Source of the DNA: an uncultured Collinsella sp.
Lineage (GTDB): Bacteria; Actinomycetota; Coriobacteriia; Coriobacteriales; Coriobacteriaceae
Assembly: GCA_900538305.1 (NCBI GenBank)
Contig: UPXY01000002.1
Location: 97,531-161,530 of the forward strand
DNA length: 64,000 nucleotides
Direction: 5' to 3'
A model generated the notes under the pieces. That model was not told the DNA's origin, ran no database searches, and saw only the letters and a program-made list of their open reading frames with translations. Shown in pieces: positions 35,136-43,454 of this stretch. A program made the translations under genes and the position numbers. Each line of letters begins with the position of its first letter. Position 1 is the first letter of the stretch.

Positions 35136-35162
35136 CGACATCGGGTACCGTCTCCAATGTTG
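35136..35162. repeat. Family D palindrome, copy 2
   Basis: CGACATCGGGTACC then GTCTCCAATGTTG, 27 bases, matches the inverse of 42174-42200 with about four differences. Lies between uxuA and uxaC. Confidence 0.55.
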
Positions 35163-35222
35163 GGATAGAGGGGACGGGCCTTGCGTGGGTCTTGTAGATG
35201 AAGCAAGCGAGAAGGAGTGCAT

Positions 35223-36635
35223 ATGTTATTGAACGACGATTTCCTGCTTACGACCGAATGGGCGAAGAAGCTCTTCCACAACCATGCAGAGCGCATGCCC
35301 ATCATCGATTACCACTGCCATCTTTCGCCCAAGGAGATCTGGGAGAACGAGAAGTTCGGCAACCTCGCCGAGATCTGGATCTGCAAGGACGGTGCCGGCG
35401 ATCACTACAAGTGGCGCCTCATGCGCGCGGCGGGAGTGCCTGAGGAGCTTATCTCGGGCGACGGCGACGATTACGAGAAGTTCTGCGCCTTCGTGAAGAC
35501 CGTTGAACAGGCGCCCGGTAACCCCATTTTCGAGTGGAGCCACCTTGAGCTGCGCCGCTTCTTCGGCATCGACGACGTCATTTGCGAGAAGAATGCCAAG
35601 AGCATCTGGGATCGCGCGAACGAGCGCATCTCCTCGGACGATTTCCGTCCGCGCCAGATCATCAAGAACGCCGGCGTGAAGGCGCTTTGCACCACCGATG
35701 ATCCGGCGGACGACCTTGTCTACCACAAGAAGCTCGCCGAAGTCGAGGATCTTGGCTTCAAGGTGCTGCCCACCTACCGTCCCGACGGCCTCCTGGGCAT
35801 CGACCGCCCCGATTTCGCCGACTACTGCGATCGCATCTCCAATGCCGCCGGCGTCGACGCGCACAGCTATACCGGCCTCGTCGCTGCTGCCGCCGCGCGC
35901 GTGGACTACTTCCACAGCGTGGGCGGCCGTCTTGCGGACCATGGCACCGACGTGGTGCGCTTCGTACCCGCGACGCCGGAGGAGCTCGAAGACATCGTGA
36001 CTCGTCGTCTGGCGGGTGAGGAGCTCCTCGAGGTAGATGTCCTCAAGTACCAGACGGCGCTCTGCCTCGAGCTCATGCGCCTCTACGCCGAGCACAACTG
36101 GGTCTTCCAGTTCCACATGAACGCGCTGCGCAACGCCAACACGCGCGGCTTCGAGGCACTCGGCCGAGACAAGGGTTACGACTCCGCAGGCGAGCAGCCC
36201 GCCCTCTCTCACGAGGTCGCCCGCTATCTCGACGCTGCCGCGCGCGCCGAGGCCCTGCCGCGCACGATCCTCTACTCGCTCAACGAGAACGACTGGCTCG
36301 GCCTGGTGACGCTCATGCAGTCCTTCCAGGGCGGCTGCAAGCAGAAGCTGCAGCTTGGTTGCGCTTGGTGGGTGAACGACCAGTTCGACGGCATGAAGAA
36401 GCAGATCACGATGATGGCCGAGCAGAGCCTCATCGCGAACTTCACCGGCATGCTCACGGACTCGCGTTCGTTCTTGAGCTACCCGCGCCACGAGTACTTC
36501 CGCCGCGTGCTCTGCCATACCATCGGCGAGTGGGTCGAGCAGGGTCGCGTTCCCGAGGACGAGGATTACCTCGGCAGGGTCGTCGAGGACATCTGCTACA
36601 ACAACGCGCACGACTACTTCGGCTTCTTCGAGTAG
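35223..36635 (+). CDS. uxaC: Glucuronate isomerase
   Basis: 470-aa amidohydrolase-fold enzyme that isomerises D-glucuronate to D-fructuronate (and galacturonate to tagaturonate), the first intracellular step. The metal motif is IIDYHCHLSPKEIW near residues 28-42; WRLMRAAGV, TDDPADDL, QFHMNALRNANTRGF and the final NNAHDYF are family marks. The ATG at 35223 has GAAGGAG before it; a GTG six bases earlier is less well placed. A good terminator follows the stop. Confidence 0.96.
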   Translation: MLLNDDFLLTTEWAKKLFHNHAERMPIIDYHCHLSPKEIWENEKFGNLAEIWICKDGAGDHYKWRLMRAAGVPEELISGDGDDYEKFCAFVKTVEQAPGNPIFEWSHLELRRFFGIDDVICEKNAKSIWDRANERISSDDFRPRQIIKNAGVKALCTTDDPADDLVYHKKLAEVEDLGFKVLPTYRPDGLLGIDRPDFADYCDRISNAAGVDAHSYTGLVAAAAARVDYFHSVGGRLADHGTDVVRFVPATPEELEDIVTRRLAGEELLEVDVLKYQTALCLELMRLYAEHNWVFQFHMNALRNANTRGFEALGRDKGYDSAGEQPALSHEVARYLDAAARAEALPRTILYSLNENDWLGLVTLMQSFQGGCKQKLQLGCAWWVNDQFDGMKKQITMMAEQSLIANFTGMLTDSRSFLSYPRHEYFRRVLCHTIGEWVEQGRVPEDEDYLGRVVEDICYNNAHDYFGFFE

Positions 36636-36663
36636 CGAGTGGTAACGAACGGCTTTGGAATTC

Positions 36664-36697
36664 GGGTGGCACGGGCTCGGCTCGTGCCACCCGGTTT
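36664..36697 (+). terminator. uxaC terminator
   Basis: GGGTGGCACG and CGTGCCACCC pair perfectly (10 bp) and GGTTTT follows, 28 bases after the uxaC stop. Confidence 0.7.
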
Positions 36698-36702
36698 TGG
36701 AT

Positions 36703-36732
36703 TGTAAAATTACCCCAGGGGTTATTTTACAT
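36703..36732. repeat. Family A repeat, intact single unit (A3)
   Basis: TGTAAAATTACCCC-A-GGGG then TTATTTTACAT is itself a near-perfect palindrome with only the middle TA/TA steps asymmetric. This is the clearest view of the family A unit. It lies 20 bases before the kinase ATG, overlapping its promoter or leader, with AAAGGGA following. Confidence 0.75.
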
Positions 36733-36751
36733 ACGAGAAAGGGACGGGTTC

Positions 36752-37756
36752 ATGGCGAAGGTTCTGGCACTCGGCGAGATCATGCTCAGGCTCTCCGTTG
36801 GCGGCGGCGTTCGCCTATCCGATGCGTCTGCGTTTGCGGCGAATTACGGCGGAGCTGAGGCGAACGTTGCGATATCGCTCGCGCAATTCGGGCACGATGC
36901 GGCGTTCGCAAGCAAGGTGCCTGTGAACCCGCTGGGCGATGGCGCGGTGAAGCACCTGCACCGCTTTGGTATCGATTGCTCGCAGGTGCTGCGCGGTGGT
37001 GCCCGTCTGGGGACGTACTACATCGAAGAGGGCGTGGGCGCACGCGGCTCGCAGGCGACCTACGACCGCGCTGGTTCGGCATTTGCCGAGATAACCGAGT
37101 GCGAATGGGATCTGGATGAGCTTTTCAAAGATGTTGAGCTCATGCACATAAGCGGCGTCTGCCCGGCGCTTTCGCCTGCGTGGCGCGAGCTCACGTTAGG
37201 GCTCGTACACGAGGCGGCGATGCGCGGCGTTCAGGTGAGCTACGACGTGAACTTCCGTGGCAAGCTCTGGACGTGGGACGAGTGCATGGCGGCGTTCCGC
37301 GCGATCTTACCGTACGTTTCTGTTCTCTCGGCGGGCATCGGTGATGTTCAGAGTGTGCTGGAACTTGAGCGCACGGCCTGGACGGAGGAAGCGCTCGCTG
37401 CTGCGTATGAGCAGATGTTCGCTGCGGCACCGCGTCTCGAGGCCGTGTACTCGACGCGCCGCGTGGTGCATTCGAGCAGCTCCAACGACTTGACCGGCTA
37501 CCTTATGATGCGCGATGGCGAGCTCGTTTACTCGGCCACGCACCATATCGAGCCTATCGTCGACCGCGTGGGAGGCGGCGACGCCTTCGCGGGCGGCGTG
37601 CTCCACGGTCTGCTTTCCGGCTGGGATGCCCAGCGCACGATCGAGTTCGGTTGTGCGGCGGGCGCGCTCAAGCACACGGTCGCCGGCGACTGCAATCGCT
37701 TTACAGCGGCAGAGGTCGAAGAGTTTCTGCGCTCTGGCGCGGATGTCGCACGGTAG
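36752..37756 (+). CDS. kdgK: 2-keto-3-deoxygluconate kinase, PfkB family (1)
   Basis: 334-aa ribokinase-fold kinase that phosphorylates KDG to KDPG. N-terminal sugar-site segment NYGGAEANVAISLAQFG and C-terminal PfkB signature DRVGGGDAFAGGVLHG with the catalytic Asp are intact. The frame is open far upstream (through uxaC), but the ATG at 36752 with AAAGGGA before it gives the standard MAKVLALGEIMLRLS start. A second related kinase is at 40367. Substrate is inferred from the locus. Confidence 0.88.
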   Translation: MAKVLALGEIMLRLSVGGGVRLSDASAFAANYGGAEANVAISLAQFGHDAAFASKVPVNPLGDGAVKHLHRFGIDCSQVLRGGARLGTYYIEEGVGARGSQATYDRAGSAFAEITECEWDLDELFKDVELMHISGVCPALSPAWRELTLGLVHEAAMRGVQVSYDVNFRGKLWTWDECMAAFRAILPYVSVLSAGIGDVQSVLELERTAWTEEALAAAYEQMFAAAPRLEAVYSTRRVVHSSSSNDLTGYLMMRDGELVYSATHHIEPIVDRVGGGDAFAGGVLHGLLSGWDAQRTIEFGCAAGALKHTVAGDCNRFTAAEVEEFLRSGADVAR

Positions 37757-37818
37757 CATACTGCCTTCGCCCGCCTCGCCTCGACTTCCCAAAATATGCG
37801 AATCCGGGCAGTAGGAGC

Positions 37819-37854
37819 GCTCGCCGGCGAGAACGTCCTCACCGGCGAGCTTTT
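37819..37854 (+). terminator. Terminator after KDG kinase
   Basis: GCTCGCCGG and CCGGCGAGC (9 bp) followed by TTTT. It separates the kinase from the convergent beta-glucuronidase gene. Confidence 0.75.
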
Positions 37855-37923
37855 CGCGTGCCACCTCGATTACTGGCGAGCCACCCCGGGAATCCCGATC
37901 AGGTTAGCATTCCGCCACCATGA

Positions 37924-39738
37924 CTACGCTTTGTAGCCGAAATCTGGGATCTTGTGCCAGCGCTGGCGGAACCAGTGCGCGGCGAGCTTCGGGCGACGGT
38001 CGCGGGTGAAGAGGCCCTTTTTGTTGCCTTCGACGCGCAGGAGGCTCTGCGACGTGGCGAAGTCGGCGAAGTTCCACACCTGCTCGCCGGCGACGCAATC
38101 GAACGCATCGAAGACCTCGCAGTTCATCTTGTAGTACTCGACTTGGTACTCCTCGGTGTACATGACAGGTGTGGTGTTGTGCAGGCCTGCCACGGTATCG
38201 GCACCGAATTCGGTGAACACCACGGGTTTGCCCACTGCCGTCCAGTACTTCAGCTCGCGCTCGAGAAGGCCGGCTGCCTTGTCGAAATCCTCGCCACCGC
38301 ACACGTACCAACCAGCATAGCGGTTCAGGCAGACGACGTCGGAGAGCTGCGCGCTCACGTCCTTGGTGGGATCGGGCATCATGACGCTCACGAGCGTGCA
38401 GGGACGTTTCTGCGGGTCGAGTTCGCGTGCGAGGTCATAGAGCGGCTTGAAGTAGTCGTAGGCACCCTCGCCGGCGGAGTCGGGCTCGTTGGCGATGGAC
38501 CACATGACCACGCAGGCATGGTTCTTATCGCGTGCGATGAGGTCGCGGATGACGTCCTTGTGATGCTCCTGGGTCTGCACACCGTTCTTGGGATCGAAGG
38601 TGCGCACGCCCTGACCGGCTGCGTTCGCGCCGCCGCCGAAGCCCAGGTTCACGCCCACAGCCGTGGTCTCGTCGATCACGACGATGCCCTCGGCGTCGCA
38701 GAGGCGCATCATCTCCTCGCTGTAGGGGTAGTGGCTCGTACGGAAGCTGTTGGCGCCCTGCCACTTGATGAGCGAGATATCCTTCACGTTCATGGGCATA
38801 TTTTCGCCACGGCCGGCGGGGAAGGTGTCCTCGTGCTTGCCGTAACCCTTGAAGTAGAACGGCTTTTCGTTGATAAGGAACTTCGTGCCCTCGACGCGCA
38901 CGGTGCGCACGCCGTAGGGCAGCTCGTAGACGTCCTCGCCATACGTGACCTTTACGTTGTAGAGGTACGCGGCACCGGGGTTCCACAGGTGCACGTTCTC
39001 GATAGCGAAGGCGCCCTCGCAGCCGGTGCTTTCGGCAACCTTTGCACCCTCGCGGTCGAAGACCTCGACCGTGCAGGCACCTTCGCCCATGGCCTCGACC
39101 TTATAGGAGATGGTTGCGGTCGTGCCGTCGACGGCAGGCACGAGCTCGATATCCTCGATATGCGCCTCGGGCGTGGTGTAGATGTAGCAGGGGCGCAGGA
39201 TGCCCGCGTAGTTGAAGAAGTCGAAGTTGGGATTGTTGCGCGGCTTGGTCGCGCCCGTGTCGCCCATCATACCGCCCATGAGGCCGTCCATCATGCCGGA
39301 CTTGCCGCCTACGGGAAGGGTGGTGTAGTCGATGATGTTCGACACGGCGACGGTGAGCAGGTTGTCACCGGGCTCGAGATGGTCGTTGAGCTGCACCTCG
39401 AAGGGAAGGAAGCCGCCCTCATGCTCGCAGATGAGCTTTCCGTTCAGGTATACGCGCGCGTGGTGCGTGACGCTCGAGAAGCGAAGCACGACACGCTGGC
39501 TCATGGCGAACTGGGGCACAGCGATATTGCGCTGGTAGAAGACCCATCCGTAGTGGTCGCGGAACTCGACGCCCTCCTTGAGGTCGTTGTAGGCGGCGGG
39601 GACGGCCATGGTGGTGGCATCCTCGAGCGGGCGCTCGTACCACGCTTGCTCGAAACCGGTGCCGTCGTCGAGCTTGAAATCCCAGATGCCGCTGAGGTTT
39701 TCGACGAAGCGCGATGATGTTTGTGCAGGATAGAGCAT
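37924..39738 (-). CDS. uidA: Beta-glucuronidase, GH2 family
   Basis: 604-aa glycoside hydrolase releasing glucuronate from glucuronides. Jelly-roll, Ig-like and TIM-barrel domains occur in the normal order. The acid/base is Glu418 in IANEPD and the nucleophile Glu510 in VVFTEFGAD; the glucuronate-selective NxK motif is at 572-574 in EGNKKGLFTRD. No signal peptide, so cytosolic. The loop after VGVNLG (about 365-388) is as long as in E. coli GUS, i.e. a Loop-1-type enzyme. Residues 145-167 form a Met/Gly-rich loop (KSGMMDGLMGGMMGD) not seen in E. coli. AAGGAGG precedes the ATG; a GTGATATATCAC palindrome lies in its promoter. Confidence 0.95.
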   Translation of the reverse strand: MLYPAQTSSRFVENLSGIWDFKLDDGTGFEQAWYERPLEDATTMAVPAAYNDLKEGVEFRDHYGWVFYQRNIAVPQFAMSQRVVLRFSSVTHHARVYLNGKLICEHEGGFLPFEVQLNDHLEPGDNLLTVAVSNIIDYTTLPVGGKSGMMDGLMGGMMGDTGATKPRNNPNFDFFNYAGILRPCYIYTTPEAHIEDIELVPAVDGTTATISYKVEAMGEGACTVEVFDREGAKVAESTGCEGAFAIENVHLWNPGAAYLYNVKVTYGEDVYELPYGVRTVRVEGTKFLINEKPFYFKGYGKHEDTFPAGRGENMPMNVKDISLIKWQGANSFRTSHYPYSEEMMRLCDAEGIVVIDETTAVGVNLGFGGGANAAGQGVRTFDPKNGVQTQEHHKDVIRDLIARDKNHACVVMWSIANEPDSAGEGAYDYFKPLYDLARELDPQKRPCTLVSVMMPDPTKDVSAQLSDVVCLNRYAGWYVCGGEDFDKAAGLLERELKYWTAVGKPVVFTEFGADTVAGLHNTTPVMYTEEYQVEYYKMNCEVFDAFDCVAGEQVWNFADFATSQSLLRVEGNKKGLFTRDRRPKLAAHWFRQRWHKIPDFGYKA

Positions 39739-39801
39739 GGTTCCTCCTTGTTAGTCTGGGCGCATGGACGCCCTGTTTCACGGTACGAACCTTACCGAAA
39801 A

Positions 39802-39813
39802 GTGATATATCAC
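39802..39813. promoter_or_regulatory. GTGATATATCAC operator, uidA
   Basis: Perfect 12-bp palindrome 64 bases upstream of the uidA ATG, containing the same TGATATATCA as 32040-32049. Candidate shared site linking uidA with uxuB. Confidence 0.55.
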
Positions 39814-39896
39814 ATATATGCTAATAGACACGGTTTCCGACCTTTTCTGTGAGTGGTGGAATTAGGGCGGTGAATGGAAGGTTGGGGGCTTAACGA

Positions 39897-39911
39897 GCGA
39901 AAACGTTTCGC
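39897..39911. promoter_or_regulatory. LacI-type operator-like palindrome
   Basis: GCGAAAACGTTTCGC is palindromic apart from one central base and resembles LacI/GalR or cre-type operators with a central CG. A related site is at 40096. No LacI gene is in the window. Confidence 0.4.
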
Positions 39912-40035
39912 CAATACAGGCAATATAAGGCCAAAGCAGGGCAAATAAGACAATGAAGCATTGTTGCTCAGCGGTTGTCGTCCTATTGTTCACGGAACGG
40001 AAGACAAGCTCAGCCGTCTGTGTGATGGGAAAAAG

Positions 40036-40045
40036 TAGTATATCA
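40036..40045. promoter_or_regulatory. TAGTATATCA, partial TGATATATCA match
   Basis: Two mismatches from the TGATATATCA word, on the kinase-2 side of the divergent gap. Confidence 0.25.
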
Positions 40046-40095
40046 ATCTTCACGGTGAACTCGGCGCGATTGGATGCTGAGCGCTCCTGGCGGCA

Positions 40096-40107
40096 AGCGT
40101 TTTCGCT
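40096..40107. promoter_or_regulatory. Second LacI-type operator-like palindrome
   Basis: AGCGTTTTCGCT has 4-bp arms around TTTT; its complement contains GCGAAAACG, as at 39897. The two sites are about 198 bases apart, between divergent genes. Confidence 0.35.
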
Positions 40108-40324
40108 GCCTCGCACCGTCAGTGCCGCAGCGCAACGGGAGCGGAGTCCCATGTACGCCTGCATCGAGCTCGATCCTTCGTAGCTAAAAAAGCTCCGCAG
40201 TGGTTAAAACGGGGTTCGAGGGCTGGTTGGAGACGGGTTTCTCCAATCAATCTAAGGAAATGCCTGCGTTGCACACGAAACGGGGTGGAACGAACCCGTC
40301 CCCAAGCAACCTTCCGCAGCGCGG

Positions 40325-40330
40325 TATACT
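40325..40330 (+). promoter_or_regulatory. -10 box of KDG kinase 2
   Basis: TATACT in GGTATACTTTT context, about 37 bases before the GTG start, giving a short leader that includes TTAGGAGGT. Confidence 0.5.
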
Positions 40331-40366
40331 TTTACACGACTGCATGACCTGTTTTAGGAGGTACCC

Positions 40367-41470
40367 GTGCTATCTGCCACCAGCACCGTTTTGGTTTTCG
40401 GCGAGATCATGATGCGCCTTTCGCCGCCCAACCAGCTGCGCATCGAGCAGGCGAAGAGCTTCGACGTGAACTTCGGCGGCGCGGAGGCGAACGCCGCGCT
40501 TTCGCTCGCGTACCAGGGTGACAACGCCGCGTTCGTATCGGTGGTGCCCCAGAATCGCATCGGCGAGTGCGCCCTGCGTTACCTGCGGAGCTACGGGGTC
40601 GACACGTCGCGCGTGGTGCGCGAGGGCGACCGCCTGGGCAGCTACATCTTCGAGGTGGGCGCGAGCGTGCGCGGCAACGGCTGCGTGTACGACCGCAAGT
40701 ATTCCGCCATCAACCTCGCCTCGCACGAGGCGCTCGACTGGGATGCGATCCTGGAGGGTGTGGGCCTCTTCTACTTCTCGGGCGTGACACCGGCGGTGTC
40801 TGAAGAGATGGCCGTGGCCTGCGAGGAGGCGCTCAAGGCGTGCCGCGCCCACGGCATCGTGACGGCGTGCGACGTGAACTATCGCGGCAAGATGTGGAGC
40901 CCGGAGCGCTCGCAGGAGGTCATGGCGCGCCTGCTGCCCATGGTGGATATCGTCGTGGCGAACGATGAGGATGCGCCGGCGGGCCTCGGCATGACCTGCG
41001 TCTCTGGTTCGCTCGCAAATGGCATAGCGGAACGCGACGATTACGTCGAGATGGCACGCCAGATTTGCGCGAAGTACGGCTGCTCGCAGGTGCTCTCGGT
41101 CATCCGCGACATCGCGAGCGTCGAGGATTCCCGCTGGATGGGCATGCTCTACAGCGCTGCGGGCGATACGCTTCTCGCTGGTCGTGCGGATGCAGACGCC
41201 GCTTTTGCCGGTCAGGATGATGCCGGTGCTTGGTGGTTCAGCCCCGTTTACGACGTGCACGTGCTCGAGGGCGTGGCTGCGGGCGATGCGTTCAGCGGTG
41301 CCTACCTGCATGCGCTCCTTCACGGGTATGCCCCGCAGACGGCGATCGATTACGCCATCGCGGGGTCGGTGCTCAAGCTCACCATCCATGGCGATTCGAA
41401 CCTCGTGACGGAGACGGAGATCGCAGCGGTGGCGGCTTCCGCCGGCGGCGGCACTCGCGTCGCGCGATAG
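40367..41470 (+). CDS. 2-keto-3-deoxygluconate kinase, PfkB family (2)
   Basis: 367-aa paralogue of the kinase at 36752, with NFGGAEANAALSLAYQG near the N-terminus and EGVAAGDAFSGAYLH as PfkB signature (catalytic Asp kept, first Gly pair replaced by Ala). The GTG start has a very strong TTAGGAGG. It lies 52 bases before the KDPG aldolase gene, and kinase plus aldolase is the common arrangement for the last two steps. It could alternatively act on a related keto-deoxy acid. Confidence 0.85.
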   Translation: MLSATSTVLVFGEIMMRLSPPNQLRIEQAKSFDVNFGGAEANAALSLAYQGDNAAFVSVVPQNRIGECALRYLRSYGVDTSRVVREGDRLGSYIFEVGASVRGNGCVYDRKYSAINLASHEALDWDAILEGVGLFYFSGVTPAVSEEMAVACEEALKACRAHGIVTACDVNYRGKMWSPERSQEVMARLLPMVDIVVANDEDAPAGLGMTCVSGSLANGIAERDDYVEMARQICAKYGCSQVLSVIRDIASVEDSRWMGMLYSAAGDTLLAGRADADAAFAGQDDAGAWWFSPVYDVHVLEGVAAGDAFSGAYLHALLHGYAPQTAIDYAIAGSVLKLTIHGDSNLVTETEIAAVAASAGGGTRVAR

Positions 41471-41522
41471 CTCGTATAATGAAAGCCTGTAAACTGTTTA
41501 CGTTCCGATGAAGGGAAGCAAT

Positions 41523-42164
41523 ATGTTCGAATCGTTCTACGAGAAACTCGAGAAGCTCGGCATCGTGCCGGTCGTCGTGCTCGACAAGGTCGAGGACGCC
41601 GCGCCGCTCGCGCATGCCCTCATGGCGGCCGGTATGGCATCTGCCGAGGTCACATTCCGCACGGATTGCGCTGCCGCGGTGATCGGAGCCATGAAGGAGG
41701 CCGAGCCCGATATGTGCGTGGGCGCGGGCACCGTCCTTACCATGGAGCAGCTGTCCGACGCCATCGCCGCCGGTGCCGAGTTCATCGTGAGCCCTGGCTT
41801 CGACGAGGAGATCGTGGCCGAGTGCATCGACAAGCAGGTGCCGGTGCTCCCCGCGTGCGTCACTCCGAGCGAGATCATCCGTGCACTCAAGTTCGATCTG
41901 CACGTGACGAAGTTCTTCCCCGCCGCGCAGTACGGCGGCCTCGACACCATCAAGGCGCTTGCTGCCCCGTTCGTCGGCCATCGCTTCATGCCCACCGGAG
42001 GCGTGAGCACGAAGAACGTCGAGGAGTTCCTGTTCTGCCCGTCCGTGATTGCGTGCGGCGGCACGTGGATGGTCAAGGCATCGCTCTTCGCCGACGGCGA
42101 CTTCTCCAAGGTCACAGAGGAAGCTGCCGCCGCCATGGAGATCGTGCGCCGCGTACGTCCTTAG
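41523..42164 (+). CDS. eda: KDPG/KHG aldolase
   Basis: 213-aa class I aldolase that splits KDPG to pyruvate and glyceraldehyde-3-phosphate. The Schiff-base Lys is in VTKFFPAAQYGG, the catalytic Glu in SAEVTFRT and the phosphate site in MPTGGVS. Family length is normal. The ATG at 41523 has AAGGGAAG before it and gives the usual short N-terminus. Completes the route from glucuronide to central metabolism. Confidence 0.95.
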   Translation: MFESFYEKLEKLGIVPVVVLDKVEDAAPLAHALMAAGMASAEVTFRTDCAAAVIGAMKEAEPDMCVGAGTVLTMEQLSDAIAAGAEFIVSPGFDEEIVAECIDKQVPVLPACVTPSEIIRALKFDLHVTKFFPAAQYGGLDTIKALAAPFVGHRFMPTGGVSTKNVEEFLFCPSVIACGGTWMVKASLFADGDFSKVTEEAAAAMEIVRRVRP

Positions 42165-42173
42165 CGTCCCGCC

Positions 42174-42200
42174 CGACATTGGTGACAGTACCCAATGTCG
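42174..42200. repeat. Family D palindrome, copy 3
   Basis: CGACATTGG-TGACAGTAC-CCAATGTCG has perfect 9-bp arms and lies 9 bases after the eda stop. It can also serve as a terminator stem, though no T run follows. Confidence 0.6.
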
Positions 42201-42283
42201 TGACATGCGGAGCAGGCTCGCGAAATGCAGGGCAGGCTCCCGTTAGGTATTCAGAAGGCCCCTGCCAGAATATGGAGGAAATC

Positions 42284-43228
42284 ATGAGCAAGGTTCTCGT
42301 CTTTGGACACCAGAATCCCGATAACGACGCCATCATGTCGGCTGTCGTGCTCGCCCAGCTACTGAACCAGATTGAGTTCGGCGGCAACGAGTACGAGGCG
42401 TGCGCGCTGGGCCCGCTTCCGGCGGAGTCCGCAAAGCTCCTTGCCGAGGCCGGCCTGCCTGAGCCGCGCCAGCTCGATGCCATCGAGCCCGCTGCCGAGG
42501 GCGAGGATGCGCAGCTCGTCGTGCTCACCGATCACAACGAGCCCGGCCAATCCGTCGTTGGCTTGGAGAACGCCACGATCTTCGGCGTGGTTGATCATCA
42601 CCGCTTCGGCAACTTCACCACGGCCGCGCCGCTCCACATCGTGGCGCTCCCCTGGGGTTCCAGCTGCTGCATCGTGGCGAAGCTCTTCGACGTGCTTGGT
42701 CAGCAGCCCACGGACACGCAGGCGAAGCTCCTGCTTTCGGCCATGATGACCGACACCCTCATGCTCAAGAGTCCTACGACGACCTCCGTTGACCGTGTGG
42801 TCGCCACCAAGCTTGGCGAGCAGCTCGGCGTTGATCCGGTGAAGTTCGGCATGGAGGTCTTCCTCTCCCGTCCCTCCGGTTCGTTCACGCCCGAGCAGAT
42901 GGTGGGCAACGACATCAAGCAGTTCGAAGTGGGCGACAAGAAGCTGCTCATCGGCCAGTACGAGACGGTCGACAAGACGCGCGCGCTCGGCATGATCCCC
43001 GAGATCCGCGAGGCTATGCGCGCTTATCAGGCCGAGAAGGGTGCCGACGGCATCGTGCTCTGCCTCACCGACATCATGGAAGAGGGCTCGCAGGTGCTCT
43101 TTGAGGGCGAGACGGCTGTGGCGCAGAAGGGTCTGGGCATCGAGGACGTGCCCGAGGGCGTGTGGATGCCCGGCGTGCTCTCCCGCAAGAAGCAGGTCGC
43201 CGCGCCGATTCTCGCCGCTGCGGAGTAG
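42284..43228 (+). CDS. ppaC: Manganese-dependent inorganic pyrophosphatase
   Basis: 314-aa family II pyrophosphatase (DHH superfamily) that hydrolyses PPi to drive biosynthesis. The N-terminal domain has GHQNPDNDAI with metal ligands His and Asp, and DHHRFGNF; the C-terminal domain ends with the substrate-binding LSRKKQV. No CBS regulatory insert is present. The frame is open upstream through eda, but GGAGG lies 7 bases before the ATG at 42284. A terminator follows. Confidence 0.96.
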   Translation: MSKVLVFGHQNPDNDAIMSAVVLAQLLNQIEFGGNEYEACALGPLPAESAKLLAEAGLPEPRQLDAIEPAAEGEDAQLVVLTDHNEPGQSVVGLENATIFGVVDHHRFGNFTTAAPLHIVALPWGSSCCIVAKLFDVLGQQPTDTQAKLLLSAMMTDTLMLKSPTTTSVDRVVATKLGEQLGVDPVKFGMEVFLSRPSGSFTPEQMVGNDIKQFEVGDKKLLIGQYETVDKTRALGMIPEIREAMRAYQAEKGADGIVLCLTDIMEEGSQVLFEGETAVAQKGLGIEDVPEGVWMPGVLSRKKQVAAPILAAAE

Positions 43229-43364
43229 CGCGTTGGCGCAGGGGTAATGCCTCGTTCGTCGTGTGTGGAGCGCGGCCTTCGACGTATTGCCCCGTGAAGG
43301 TTCCAGGGATTCGCCCCGCGCTCGCGCGGGAACGATTCCGTGTGGGTAACAATTACTACCAAGG

Positions 43365-43393
43365 TGGGCGTCTGGGCAAGACGCCCATTTTTT
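43365..43393 (+). terminator. ppaC terminator
   Basis: TGGGCGTC/GACGCCCA, 8-bp stem with a 7-base loop, followed by six T bases. Confidence 0.85.
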
Positions 43394-43454
43394 GTTGACC
43401 GATTATCTGGCCGATCGTTCGGCCGAACACCAAGGAAGGAGTGGCGACGCACCC

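Larger units (their letters stand above)
39739..40366. other. Divergent regulatory region, uidA/kinase 2
   Basis: The 628-base gap carries at least four operator-like palindromes (39802, 39897, 40036, 40096), several short inverted repeats at 40205-40300 (for example GGGTTCG/CGAACCC) and the -10 box of the right-hand kinase gene. No credible gene is seen. The mix of motif types suggests control by both a uronate-responsive and a LacI-type factor. Confidence 0.55.

Noticed and set aside
37924..39738. Beta-galactosidase
   Set aside because: GH2 length and the NxK glucuronate motif, plus uronate neighbours, favour beta-glucuronidase.
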